Below, in pieces: positions 10,267 through 22,691 of a stretch of 64,000 bases of DNA. Position 1 is the stretch's first letter. Every line of letters begins with the position of its first letter. Below the pieces are notes generated by a model. It ran no database searches. It was not told where the DNA came from and worked only from the letters and a program-made list of their open reading frames with translations. The stretch spans positions 62,001 to 126,000 of the forward strand of contig CAJNOL010000102.1 in assembly GCA_905250125.1 (NCBI GenBank), written 5' to 3'. This DNA comes from Rotaria sordida. Its lineage: Eukaryota > Rotifera > Eurotatoria > Philodinida > Philodinidae. Position numbers and translations under genes: made by a program.

Positions 10267-12306
10267 ATGGATGATGATATTTTAGAGAAATTTGATCAAG
10301 TAACTAAGATTTTTGAAGAAAAATTTCAATCAACAGCAATACAACAACAAAATCAAACGTATATTGAACATCTTTATGAACAATTAAATAAATTGAAATT
10401 AAATATGGATGAACAAATAAGACAAATTATTAAAGAAAAAACAAATGAAATAACACAATATTATGATCAATATTGTCAAGAAATTAATAAAAAATATGAA
10501 AGTATAAAAGAACAAATAGAAAATCCAAATTTATCATCTGATATATATGATCAAATTGAAAATCTTAATATTTATTGTCAATCAAATATAATTGAAAAAC
10601 GTATACATTTAAATACAATACAATTTACAAAAAATGAATTAGATAAAAAAATTCAATTAGAATATAAGTTCTATCATGATATACCACAAGAAACAACAAT
10701 TATACCATTAAAAACAACCATTAAAGGACGAAATGAATCAATTTCTAGTATTCGTTCATCGTCAAGGTCATCATCTATTTCACAACGAATAAAAAGAACA
10801 TCTTCAGAAAATAATTCAAACGTATTTGATCACGAAGACGATATTAATACTTCAAATAAACCTACAAAAATAGCAAATGACTTAAAACCAATCGTTAAAG
10901 AACGAAATGAATCAATTTCTAGTATTCATTCATCGTCAAGGTCATCACTTATTTCAAAACAAATAAAAAGAAGACCTTTAGAAGATAATTCAAACGTATC
11001 TGATCATGAAGACAATATCGCATCGAAACCACTAACTGATCGTATAAAGAAAGAAGATATTAATACTTCAAATAAACCTGCAACAATAACAAATGACGTA
11101 ACATCGAAACGTTCAACTAAATTATATACTGGCAAACATAATGCATTAGTTTCTATTCTTATTAATAAAAATCGTGAAATTTATAATGAAATAGAAAAAA
11201 TAACTGAATATTCTATTGATTCCATTACAATACCACAAGGTGAACAACAACAAGAACTTACAAATATACACAATGATAATGATAATGATAATGATGATGA
11301 TAATGATAAAACTTTAAAATTAATTCATGCTTATAAAGTTCTTGCACGAGAAAAAAATGATTATCAACCATTATCAACATCAGATAGTGGTGACGAAGAA
11401 GAAAAAAAGTCGAGTGTTAATAGATTATTTAATTTACAACAATTTGATCAAACAAATTCCTCAACAATTATGTTTAAAAAATGTGAAACAGCATATAATT
11501 GTATGTCGAGTTCAACAAAACGAAATGAATTATTGATATATAATTCTAAATTAAAAATTTTAATTATTTTAATATATGAAAATAATAAAAGATGTCATGA
11601 TCAATTATTTGTACAATGGTCAAAAGATTTTAGTCCAAATATATCTGATATAACATATTGTCAACATATTGATCATTTTTTAATATCAACATACGATACT
11701 TGTCATATATATTTATTTAATCGTGATTTATTATCTATATATAAGTTAGGTAAATTATCGAATAATTTATCATTACGTCGTATTCATTGTTATCAAGAAA
11801 CAGTTTATTGTATATTAGGAAATAATTATCTTTTAGAATTGCAATTAAATGATCAATATAAAAATTTAAAATTTATGCAACAAATTAAATTATTTAATCC
11901 AATTGAACATTCACATGATGAAAAACTTTATTTATTAGATGTAACCTGTGATAATAATTATTTAATTATTATTTATTCAAATGAAAATGATGAAATACAT
12001 TTACAAAGTATTCATCGACAAACAAAAAAATTACATTGTGATTTTATAATAGATAATATACAACCGATTAATCAAGTTTATATAAGAATCGAATCAACAA
12101 ATTATAATGGAAATTTTGTTTATCTTAATGGCAAACAACAAATTTTAAAAGCAATTAATTTAATAGATAATGATGATGAAAAAATAGTATCAACTATACG
12201 TCAACAAAAAAAACCAACAAATATTTGTTTTTTTCGAGATGGTCGACTAGTGATTTTACATGAATATCCATATTATTTGTCAGTACATAATTTGAATAAT
12301 CATTGA
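10267..12306 (+). CDS. Coiled-coil / Ser-rich repeat / beta-propeller-like protein, 679 aa
   Basis: One uninterrupted exon, in contrast to most other genes in the window. Residues ~1-140 form a Gln/Lys/Glu-rich coiled coil. Residues ~154-275 contain two copies of a ~58-residue unit starting RNESISSI with the SSSRSS motif, each ending in a DHED acidic patch. Residues ~335-350 are an acidic Asn/Asp run. The C-terminal ~260 residues alternate short beta-strand-like segments (for example HFLISTYDTCHIYLFNRD and GRLVILHEYPYYLSVHNL) in the manner of an NHL/WD-type propeller. A coiled coil followed by a propeller recalls TRIM-NHL architecture, but no RING or B-box is present. Function unknown; a scaffold role is inference. 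An AATAAA overlaps the stop region (about 12309). Confidence 0.85.
   Translation: MDDDILEKFDQVTKIFEEKFQSTAIQQQNQTYIEHLYEQLNKLKLNMDEQIRQIIKEKTNEITQYYDQYCQEINKKYESIKEQIENPNLSSDIYDQIENLNIYCQSNIIEKRIHLNTIQFTKNELDKKIQLEYKFYHDIPQETTIIPLKTTIKGRNESISSIRSSSRSSSISQRIKRTSSENNSNVFDHEDDINTSNKPTKIANDLKPIVKERNESISSIHSSSRSSLISKQIKRRPLEDNSNVSDHEDNIASKPLTDRIKKEDINTSNKPATITNDVTSKRSTKLYTGKHNALVSILINKNREIYNEIEKITEYSIDSITIPQGEQQQELTNIHNDNDNDNDDDNDKTLKLIHAYKVLAREKNDYQPLSTSDSGDEEEKKSSVNRLFNLQQFDQTNSSTIMFKKCETAYNCMSSSTKRNELLIYNSKLKILIILIYENNKRCHDQLFVQWSKDFSPNISDITYCQHIDHFLISTYDTCHIYLFNRDLLSIYKLGKLSNNLSLRRIHCYQETVYCILGNNYLLELQLNDQYKNLKFMQQIKLFNPIEHSHDEKLYLLDVTCDNNYLIIIYSNENDEIHLQSIHRQTKKLHCDFIIDNIQPINQVYIRIESTNYNGNFVYLNGKQQILKAINLIDNDDEKIVSTIRQQKKPTNICFFRDGRLVILHEYPYYLSVHNLNNH
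10726..11100 (+). repeat. Internal coding duplication (two ~174-bp units)
   Basis: Unit 1 begins at 10726 and unit 2 at 10900, in phase. They share RNESISSI, SSSRSS, an IKR basic patch, NSNV and DHED. A later DINTSNKP block also recurs. Both copies keep the reading frame, so this is protein-level duplication and not slippage noise. Confidence 0.85.
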
Positions 12307-14860
12307 GAAATAAATGAAGTGTAATTTTTTTATTAGTATTTTGTTTCTGTTCTTTTGTTTTTTTTTTACAAATTGTGCCATTAATTTCTTTTTATTATGA
12401 TTGTGAGTAAAAATTTAATTGGTGTTTTTTTTTTGTCTGCAAAATAAAACAAACAAGATGAGGTTCAAACAAATATTAATTAAATATAATCAAGTAAAAC
12501 ACTCATAACTCAACAAACAAAGAACAGAAAACTAAACCAAAACAGACTTTTTTACTACTCATCATGACCGATCAAATGGCAATGGTCTCAAGCAAAAAGG
12601 GACTGGATAGTTGGAAACATTTTTTTCGTCAGTCCCACATAAATAGAGATGTGCAGAACCAAGTTTTTTTGGTCCCAATCATGGTCTCCATAAATCTAAT
12701 CTAGTTTCGGTCCCCGTCCCAATGATTTTAATTTTTCGGGTCCTAGTTCCGATCTAGAAAAATCTATTCTAGAATTTATTCGTATCATATCTAAAAAAAA
12801 TTTTCCAATACTCGTTTTTTTTTATTTATTATTTGTCTTAAATCAGGTTCCAATTGATATGATTTATCAGATAATTCACATAAAGCTATAGAATGTTTAA
12901 CTATAATCTTTAATTGTTGTGGTTAGAACAATTTTTTTTTGTTGCAGCTCTCTCGGTCTAGAAAGCCTTCAAATTTTAATTTCACTCATCTGTACACATG
13001 CATTGTAGATATAGGGCTTGAATATATTCGAACTTGACGTTGTCTGACTAGACGAACGTTATTTTACTGTAGCGATTGAAACTCTTTACACATTTATCTA
13101 TACAATGTGATGAAGAAAATTGACAAGTTGAGACTGTAGTAAAGCTCACCTATCTTATCGTCATGGTTCTTAGCGACCAACATATTTCATTTTATTCATA
13201 TAGAATGGTATGTCAACTAGATCAATCGTAGAACTATGTGCTCGAAAGGCAAAACTGTCTGCATCCAAGCATCTGTCTTCTCTTTCATGATATGATCGTT
13301 CACTTTATTGAGTGAAAATACAGTTCTAATAATCAAATTGTGAAAAAAATAATACTAATTAAACATAGTCTAAAGTTAGTTTATTTGTATAATTATCTGA
13401 ATTTCGAGTTCTCGTATTTAATGGATGCCTTTGACATCATGAGTCTATTACTTTCTTTCGACCATAGCATTAGCACTAATATTTTATATTATAATCCATA
13501 ATTATCATCGAAACTATTCACTGAATCAATTCTTGAATACTTTTAAAAAATAGAAAAAAGCCAGACATCCTCATTTATAGAACTAAATAGTCTGAAACGT
13601 TTTATTATCTGAACTTCGATCAATTCTATGCCAAAGTAATATGTAACAAGTTTGCTTAGGATTACAAATAAATTTCTATTGAGCATCCAATCACTTGAAA
13701 ATATTCTACTGCTCCCGAGAATTTCTATGAAAACAAAAACAATATCGAGGATCTCGAATTTCGCCTACAAAATCTTTCCATAAAAACGACTAACAGTAAA
13801 AATTCATTGGAAAAAGCCGAATTAACAATGTCAAAATAACTAATGTGCACGAAATTGAGGAATTCTTTCATTAAAAAAAAATTTTGTTTCAACATTAAGA
13901 TATTGAATTCAATAAAAAGACAAAGTCACAGAGAACCAAAATCTAGATGATACATTGGCTCAAAAAAAAATGAAATGTGTCTTTTGCATCTAATTAGATC
14001 TAAGCTACAGTTGTCAGATGTAAAAATTAGAAATCAGGAAATTTTTTTCTGTTGACACTCAGAAAAAAATTGGAAATAAGTTATTCAACATTTAGTTACC
14101 ATGCTTGTCTATGATCATTCTTTTACTTCCTGTAACCATGATGAATATTTTTTCATAGTTAACCAAGCGTTCCTATAAACATCTTTTGTCTCTCTTTAAT
14201 TTACGAGAAACTAATGTTGTTCCCGTTTCTGTGAAGATTATTACTCATGTAATTGTTGTCTCTTCTTCAATCTTATTCCAATTCATATTTGAATCTTTAA
14301 GTTTTTTTCGTACACTATTTAGTTCAATTTTGTCTAAAATGTAACACGTAATATATACCAAGCATCTTCTTAAATTTTCAATTCAGTTTATATTGAAAAA
14401 AATTGTTGATTCAAATGACTTTTCATGAATACAGAATATTTTGTTTATTTTGAAAATGCTTTATATTGAAGCGATCGTATACTGTACTGTTCGTTAGCAG
14501 TCTCAAAATACTGAATTATGAAATTGACTATGGGAGAACAAAGATGATATAGTAATTGCTAATTACAATTAAAATAATAATTTTTAATTCAACTCTTCTA
14601 AAACTGAAATCTAGAAACATACCATACGATATGTTTAATTTAACTGTAGATGTTACTCTCATCCTTGTAGCTTTCCATCGATATCGCTCAGCATTTGCAT
14701 TGCTTTGAATCAAGTTTCTTTTTTCTATATAAAATTGCTGTAAAATTCTGTTGAAATAAATCTATTTTGTTCAATAAATATTATCACTTCTATATATAAA
14801 AACTAAAAATAGTTTTAGTAAACTATTAAGTACAGCTAGAAAAATTGTCATATTTCTCAA

Positions 14861-14954
14861 CAGGGGAAAAAGCAAAACTTGAGTAGTCCAAAGTACGATA
14901 CTTTACTGATACTTCACTCTTACTTTGTCGTATTGCAATCTTGCTTTTTTCCTC
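14861..14954. repeat. Short imperfect hairpin
   Basis: GGGGAAAAAGCAAAACTTG at the left pairs with the reverse complement of the segment ending GCTTTTTTCCTC at the right, and AGTACGATACTTTACTGATAC pairs with inner right-hand sequence. Arms are about 45 bp, imperfect. Confidence 0.5.
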
Positions 14955-15699
14955 ATTACATATGCGTGAAATTTTTTCCAGAATTTTTTCATGATTACAG
15001 TTTTGTTGATAGAAACTGACTGTATTTATGACAACGTGATTTAAACTACGGAGTAATACATGTATCAGATAAGAGCTTAAAACTTAACGAAGTACATAAA
15101 AATAAAAAATTTTGAAAGTTGTACTTAATATTTCGCTAATATTATGTTTAGTGTTGGGAATGAAAAAGACAACATTCATTGAACGCTAAAGATAAATTTA
15201 TGCAAATTCTCATAATGATTTAAAACTTTTGGTTGAAAATGATGAAAACTACTTAAAATCGATTATGAAACAATACAAAACAAATAAATAAATAATTGAA
15301 ACAAATATCATATGTACAGTACATCTTTCTTTCTTGGTGGAAAATATTCTACAACTATTTTAATGAAAACCTTGAAAATAGATTAAAAATAATGTAGAAT
15401 GCATCATAATCATGTTGACATAGTCCTATGGAACTAGATCACTTAATATCAGGACTTTCAATCAAAAACCGGAAAATCATGACATTTCTAAAAAGTCGGA
15501 AAAAAATCCGGAAAGTAATATCGCGAGAAGATTTATCTATTACCATTACTTTCATTATCACCTTATCTTCTTGTCTACGCATAATGTAAGAAACCTATTT
15601 GTTTTGTTGAATTCATAAAGCTTTCATAACAACATTGCAAATGATTTTAATCTAGCTCAGATTTTTCGTATAGTTCTTCTTTACTTGTACAAAACTCAA

Positions 15700-15900
15700 T
15701 GTTTTCTCAAAAACGTTTTCTAAACCTGTTTGACTATGAAAATATTATTAATAGTCACATGAGGTAACGAAAAATTTTAGCGTTTATATCAAAAATATTA
15801 TACACTGCTCAAATCTATAAATCTAATGGAACGAGAAAAGTGTTTGACCCTATCCAAGCCTTGTGGCTTCGTTACCAACGATTGTTGAACATGACTTAGT
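15700..15900. repeat. Dispersed repeat, copy 1
   Basis: Shares ordered blocks with about 49918-50145, including GAAAAATTTTA(G/A)CGTTT, ATAAATCTATAA and CTATCCAAGCCT followed by (TG/CA)TGGCT. The CAAGCCTTGTGGCT motif recurs once more at about 16043, so this region may hold a second partial copy. No coding capacity. Confidence 0.6.
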
Positions 15901-17361
15901 AATATGTAAAATGTGGATTGACTTTGTAACAACACGTCATCTATCAGAAGAAAATGAGAATTAAACAGTAGTAGAAAATTTTAACATTAAATAGAGTCTA
16001 TCTAAGCCTTTATCTGTTCAATTCACAGTAGATTCAAGCCTATTCAAGCCTTGTGGCTCCACTGTCTATATATATGAGTGATGTAAAAGACACATTATTA
16101 TCATAGCTGTATCTCAGGATAGGAACAGTGACAAGATCTGAAATATCTACAAAGATTATTCTTGCTAAGACCTGTCTCTCTGCAAAGTATCAAATTGAAA
16201 TTTGAAAATGAGTTTTCTTGGTGTTCCTAAGAGGAATCACAGCATTTATTGAAAAACCAGTGTAAAAATGCAGTATCTCGGCAGTAATAAGCTAAGGATA
16301 TGAACTCTTTTTAGGATATTCATAGATTATTTGGGTCTACATAATGCACATAGTTTCCACTCAATAGCGAATTTATCACAAGTTGACTTATCGGTCATAT
16401 CGAAAAACAAAATATCAATTTTGAGGACATATCAATCACAGTAATCATTCAAGATATATTTTTAGACGTTTCTTGCTTTTAATCTTTCATTTAAACGATG
16501 CATAATTTGAGTATTTCATCTTTATACATAACTTCATGTATTGATCTTTTTAACGTTGCCGTCTATTCAACTAATCATTTCAAATATCACCGTAATTTAT
16601 TGAGAAATCTTTTCTTTTTTGAAACAAAACTTTTTCTTCCATTTCACAAAAGAAAATCCCCTGAACCATTCTATAATAAATGTTAACGAATTCTTCTTTT
16701 TTTTATACTCCTCTCACGTGCATACAGACACACACACACGCACACTCACAGATGTGTATTAGCAAGAGATTAAAAAATAAGAAACAAACAATAGAATACT
16801 AGCTAATGAAACAAAGACAAAACCAAAACAAATAGTTTGAATAAAAACACGACAATCGAAAATAGGCAAGATAATCATCAAAACAAAAAAAAAATCTAAA
16901 GAAAAGAAGAAAACAAACATCACATATAGAATGATGTAAATAATTGCAATAGTTACGAATGTTTCCTCTCAAGAGATTTTGTTCTGTAAATAAAAGAAAA
17001 CCACATACACTAAATAGAAAGAACGTAAATGAGTAAAACATAAAAAAAAAGAAATGCTAAGAGAACATAAAAAATAAATGTCTTGTTTTTTTGTTGAGGC
17101 TCAAGTAAAGGCTCTTGTCAATAATAAATTTTTATGAAGTTTGCAATGAGAATAAAGAAACAAGTATAAATAACACTTAATGAAATTTAACATCAAAACA
17201 GTAGAAAAGAATTGATCCTAAGAGAATATGAGTAAAAATTTTCACAAATACAAATTCGTTATAAATAAATCACCTTGATATTGATAGTCTTACATAACCA
17301 AAAAAAAGAAAAAAAAGAAAAATTTGTTTTACTCAATGATCTCAAAAAAAAATTAAAATGT

Positions 17362-20297
17362 TTATAGCTCCACATGCGGTTGTTCTTCTTCTCCTTCAAC
17401 ACCTTCGTCACCTTGTTCAGAAGCCTAAAAAAAATAAAACGAAAATTTTAATAATTTAAACTAATTCTTAGTTTTTTTTCTTGAATATACCTTATCACTA
17501 GTTTCATCTTTACCACTGTCTTGACCATTTGAATCAATAAATTTTGATAGGCCTTCAACTGTACGTGGACCATTATATTCAATAGCTTCATCGGAACCTT
17601 TTGGAAAAAGGCTTTAGAAAAAAAAATATAAACTTTAACAATATTAAAAACGAATTTTTTTTTGTAAAACATACTTAATTGTTGGAAAGCTTTGAATTTT
17701 TATATCTTCAAGTTCATTAACAGTAGCATCCATTTTAGCAACAACAACATCTGAATTATCTTTATATTTTTCACCTAATTCTTCATAAATTGGTGTTAAC
17801 TGTTTGCAATGACCGCACCTAAAACAAAAACAAAAGTCAGAAATTAATCACTTTGTCTTGGATTTTATCGTCATGATTGAGTGACTTTGTTATTCAATAT
17901 ATATTCACAAGGTCTTCTATTCAAAACTCAGTGCTATCAACCGTGAAATGTCCTTGGATAAGGCACTAAAAGGGTCATTAACTCAACAGTACACTGATTA
18001 GATAGTAACATACATTGATCCTTGCCGCTAGTACGCAATTAGGCAAGGTCTATGGGCAGCTCGAGCAGAGAGAAATGACTGATGAAGAAAGGTTTACAAG
18101 TGATAAATTGCTTTTGAGTTGAAACTATATTCAATCGGTACGGCCTAATGAGTAGATAAATATCCTAGAATAGTTCGAGCTGCTGAGATTTCAAATGTTT
18201 AGTGAATTTTCCCTGTAGGACCTCAGTTTTCAAGCAAAATCGTACTTTTGAAGTTTGATCTGAAACTTTGTCCACATAAAAACAGCGATTATACTAGTTT
18301 ATAGAAAAAATTTTAGCATATTTTTTTTTAACCAAGTATCTCCGAAATATGAATCTTTCCAAATATCAATATTTTTTACAATCGTCATGACAAAATGTCT
18401 TCAGCTCAAAAAAAATCCATATATCGAAAAAGTTTAGTGAAAAAAATTCTGAATTTTTTTAGTATAAGATAGTCTAATCGATACCTTTATGTGAATAAAG
18501 TTTCAGATGGAAATTCAAAATCTTTGCAACAAATGTCCAGAAACTCGAATCAATCTAAGGTATTTGCTGCCTCGTTAAACCCTATCGATTGAATATAGTT
18601 CTAGCTTATAAGCGACTTATTACTTGGGAATCTTTCTTCCTGAGTTAGACTGACCCTCTGTCCAAAGCTACACCTATTAATAGTTACAGAGAAGATATCG
18701 GGTAGCATTCTATATCGAGAATCGAGATATTCTTCCTTTCTTCTTTGATTTTCTTATTCTTACCATGGAGCAATAAATGTAACAAGTACAGTTTTTGTTT
18801 TATCTTTTGCAACTTCATGAAAATTTTTTCCAACTAAAATTTTCACTGGAGCCTTATCCCAATCTTCTGGAATTTCTTGTGAAAGTAAATGTGGTTTGAG
18901 TTTACCATCATGAAAGTCACGAACAAATTTTGTTAATAATTCTGATGTTACATCAGATGATTCTGGTTTATATTTGCGCATTTCATCTTGTAATGTAATT
19001 AAACGTACAACTGGAACATCTGAAGCTTTAAGACCAAAGTATTCAAGTACACGTTCATTATCAGCCGCATCCGAATCAACAAAAACAAAAACTGTCTATA
19101 TAGAAAATAACAAAAGAAAAATGAATTGATTAAAAATTAAATTTTGTAATTTACTTTTCCACGAAATTCTTTTGCGGTTGTTTGCAATTCTTGACGATTT
19201 TTTTCATAAGCATCACTTTTTTTACTATCAAATAAAATAGTATGAACTTTAATATCACCGCCAAAGATCTGTTGAGCTGTCTAAAGAAAGAAAAATAAAA
19301 CAAAACAAAATTAAGTTTATGGTTTTAATAAATCATTTCATTTATTTTTTACTTCTGCACTAAAATCAATAACAATTGGAAGTTGATTAGCTAGAATAAA
19401 TTCACGAATTGAATCTTCATTAATTGATGATGTGAGATCATTACGACCTTCATCAAACTAATATAGGAAATATTCAATAAATATCTATATAAAATAACAA
19501 TCATCATACTTTTTTCAAAAGAACAACTGTATCATCTTTAACTTGAAGTTCTTTAAGAACATCACTATTTGATGTAATACCAAATGGTATACCATCCATA
19601 CTTTTAGCAACTTGAAGAAAAGCCATAGCATTATCACCCTCAGTATCCTATTTTCAATTTTGTATAGTATTATTTTTTTTTTTTCGAATAAAAAACAAAA
19701 CGAAAGAGAATTACCTTGAAAGCACCAACAACAACAACCGCATCAGATTCTTTTAATTTATTAAGGTCATCAACTGTTTTTAATTCATCAGCTGGTGGTC
19801 CTGTTTTCTTTTTTAACCAACCAAGTATTTCACTTTCTGATCGACCACCATTATATTCAAGTGTTGTACCCTCACGAAAAAATTTCAATGTTGGATATCC
19901 TTGAACCTCATATTGTTTTGCAAGATCACCGTCAATTGTTGCATCAACAGTAGCTAATTTTACTTCACTACCAGATTCTGCTAGTTTTTTAGCAGCTGCA
20001 GCATAAGCTGGTGCTAAAGTTTTACAATGACCACACCTTCAAAAACAAATATATATATATATATATATATGATAGAGAGATTTATTAATAATAAAAGAAT
20101 ATTTACCATGGTGCAACGAATTTAACAAGTAAATATTTATTATTTTTAACAGCATCATCAAATGTATCTTTCGTTAATGAAAGAACATAACTATCGTCTA
20201 CCTTTGATGCCTCGTCATCGCAATGTATATGTTTAGTTGTATGAGTAAGAATAACAATAACAGCTAAAATTGTTGCTTGTATAAAGCCAGGAAACAT
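17362..20297 (-). CDS. P4HB: Protein disulfide isomerase (PDIA1/P4HB type)
   Basis: ER-lumen thiol oxidoreductase that forms and rearranges disulfides in secretory proteins. Nine exons (20297-20107, 20036-19715, 19647-19510, 19457-19353, 19280-19155, 19095-18764, 17818-17675, 17611-17491, 17424-17362) give 513 aa, the usual family length. A signal peptide ([17 protein letters not shown]) precedes an a-b-b'-a' layout. Two APWCGHC active sites are each split by an intron at the same place (CCATG|GTG). The acidic tail ends HVEL, a KDEL-type ER-retrieval variant. ATG 20297 is preferred over the in-frame ATG 20327 because it places the signal peptide at the N-terminus. Intron 7 (17819-18763) is 945 nt, while the others are about 50-75 nt; it contains foldback element B. 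Confidence 0.96.
18054..18678. repeat. Foldback element B inside PDI intron 7
   Basis: The left arm (~18054-18320) and right arm (~18440-18678) are inverted copies. Examples are ACTATATTCAATCGGTA / its near-complement around 18587-18603, and CTGAAACTTTGTCCACATAAA / TTTATGTGAATAAAGTTTCAG. The spacer is about 120 bp. Divergence between arms is appreciable, so this is an older insertion. No ORF. Confidence 0.8.
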
Positions 20298-22691
20298 TTT
20301 GTTATTATTCGTATATGATACAAACAATCAAAATAGTGATCTAGAAAATAGAAGTGGAAAATAAGAGTGTTTACATGTTCGATCTTCAATCACATATGTA
20401 TGTATTATAAAACAACCTTTAATTCATATCCTTCATTTACAGCAAGATATATATAGTGATCAACTCAACCATCCAGAATAAAGCACGACTATGTGCATAT
20501 TTCTGTGTAATACCAATCGTCGACGTGTACGGTATGCGTTTGCGTATACGATTCATGGGATACATTACCGAATCAAAAAGACTAACGAAAAAATAACAAA
20601 AAGAATACATGTATTATTCTAATTCGATAGAGGCCCAAAAAATAGAAAAATCACGATGGACGTAAAAAAAATTAGATCTCTTAGGAATAATATATTCTTC
20701 ATTTTTGTTATTTAATATTATAATAATAAATAAAAATATATATTTATAGATGAATGAATTTATAACTCATTAGAAATTGTAGACACAAGAAAAACTATAA
20801 AATTTTATGATTGGTGAAAATCAAATGACTCATTTCAATCATCTGAGTCGAAACGGTCAAGTCGATGTTTTTTTCTTCCCATTATATTCAATTGCAATGA
20901 GAAGTATTCATAGACTGAAAAATGGAAATTCTCTCATAGTCCTATGATTTTTAAAAGGAAAAAGAAAAAACAATATCCACAATAGTTTTTGCTATTACAT
21001 TCATATCCATCAAGAAATTTGCGAACATGAATGAGTGAGTATGAAAATTATTCTAGAAAAAAAACAAACATCACTATGGTTTTTATGAATAGCAAAAATG
21101 TGAGTGAATTAATGTTTAATTCTCATGTTCTGAAGGAATAATCATAGCTTCGTTGAAAGTTCCTCAACAGGTTAAGAATTCTTATTTCTCAAATTCGGGA
21201 CATTGTTGACTATAATCAGAAAATAAATGTAATCCTAAATTTGAATTAAATCAAAAAAGACCATTTTTAGTCATGGTTTTTTTATTCAGCACAATTTTTT
21301 TTTAAAAACTCACATATAGCTTCTTTCTTATCTTCAATATACCAATTATTATTGAAATCTATTGTTCTAGGTCATTCGTTGAGATAACGAAGAAATTAAA
21401 TATTTACGATTATTTTTTAGCCCTTAGTAGACTCTCTGAGAGAGTCTCGAGATTGGGGAGGTTATAAAAAAGTAGGGTAAAATTTTCTCATCTTGTTGAA
21501 TAATAATAAATTATTTTCAACTGTTGCAGAGATGTACACCTTTCCTCCCCCCCACTCACCACTTTCGTTGGGCCTACTCCATAGTTTCATATTATTTCTA
21601 CTATATGCTATTGAGAATATTCAATTATGTATTTCCAAAGAATACATACATTATAAAATTGTTTTTCAAATAATAAATTAAATTAAAGAAAATTTTGAAA
21701 GATACATCAAGTTTTAATAAACTTCTTTGGCTAATTATACAATTTTTCTCAATGATTAATTTTACGGTAGAATAGATTTTTCATTTTATTACATCGTCTA
21801 TAAAAATAAACATAATGAAATTATTGTATTTTTTTTTTTCGAAAGAATAAAGATTCATTTTTATTTCAAATTTTGAAAAGAAAAAACTTTGAATCAATGT
21901 TTTAATGTCTATTGTTCTACCTTCCTTTTTTTTCCTCTAATGATAAATTGATTTTATTCTGCACTTTTCTTAAAATAAAGGTGAAAGTGTAATTTGATTA
22001 GAACTTTTATCGTAATGTCAGCCATTAGTTTTTCATCAGGCAACATGTTATTCTTATGTTTTTTATGTGATGATTCAACACGAGCAAAAAAAAGGCTTTT
22101 GCTTTTCTTGGATGTTTTTTTTTTTTAATGTAATTGAAGTTATTTTCTCTTGCGTTACACTTTTACTTCTCATCTCGTTGATATGCATTTACTTTTAGTC
22201 TTCTTCCTTCTTTTTTATTCTTTAGTTTTTTATTGAATACATTTCAGTTTTCTATATGGACCCAGATTTGTTCTGCCATATAAATTCGAGAAAATGATTA
22301 TTTTTTTATGCTTATATGAGCTTTACTTTCTTTTTCTTTTTTTCTTTTTATACGACAAAGAAGACGATGAAGTTTCAAATATATGACTCATTCTTTTTCT
22401 TCCCGTTTCAATTGCGTCTAGTAAAAGTCAGCTTATAAAAAAAAAAAAGAAAAATAATGGTGTGCATTCATTTACCCATACTCTATCTGTATGCATAGTC
22501 AAAAGAGAATGTATGATAATGATGAAGTAACACTCGTCTTCGTCCTTTCTCATTCGTTTTTATTATCAGTAAGTAAACATGATGAAATGGGTAAAGGTTC
22601 TTATAGTCGATAAACGAAAAAAAAAAAGAACTAGTTGTTTGTTGAAATATTCTAGATAATTCATATTTATCTACATTAAAAATAATTCAAT
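20298..22691. other. Intergenic region between divergent PDI and LAMP genes
   Basis: About 2.4 kb without a supported exon. It is AT-rich with long T and A runs. Both flanking genes point away, so it should hold two promoters, but I see no specific element I would name. A C-run and G-rich patches near 21455-21560 are the only compositional departures. Confidence 0.5.

Larger units (their letters stand above)
12307..17361. other. Gene-free region, 5 kb, with repeat debris
   Basis: No exon with coding character or family similarity was found. Visible items are a G/C-richer TE-like stretch rich in GGTCC motifs (about 12590-12780), a ~95-bp hairpin at 14861-14954, a dispersed repeat at about 15700-15900 that recurs near 50 kb, and a short CA/CG dinucleotide tract near 16725-16750. 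Open frames of 60-80 aa are hydrophobic and low-complexity and were not called. Confidence 0.6.
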
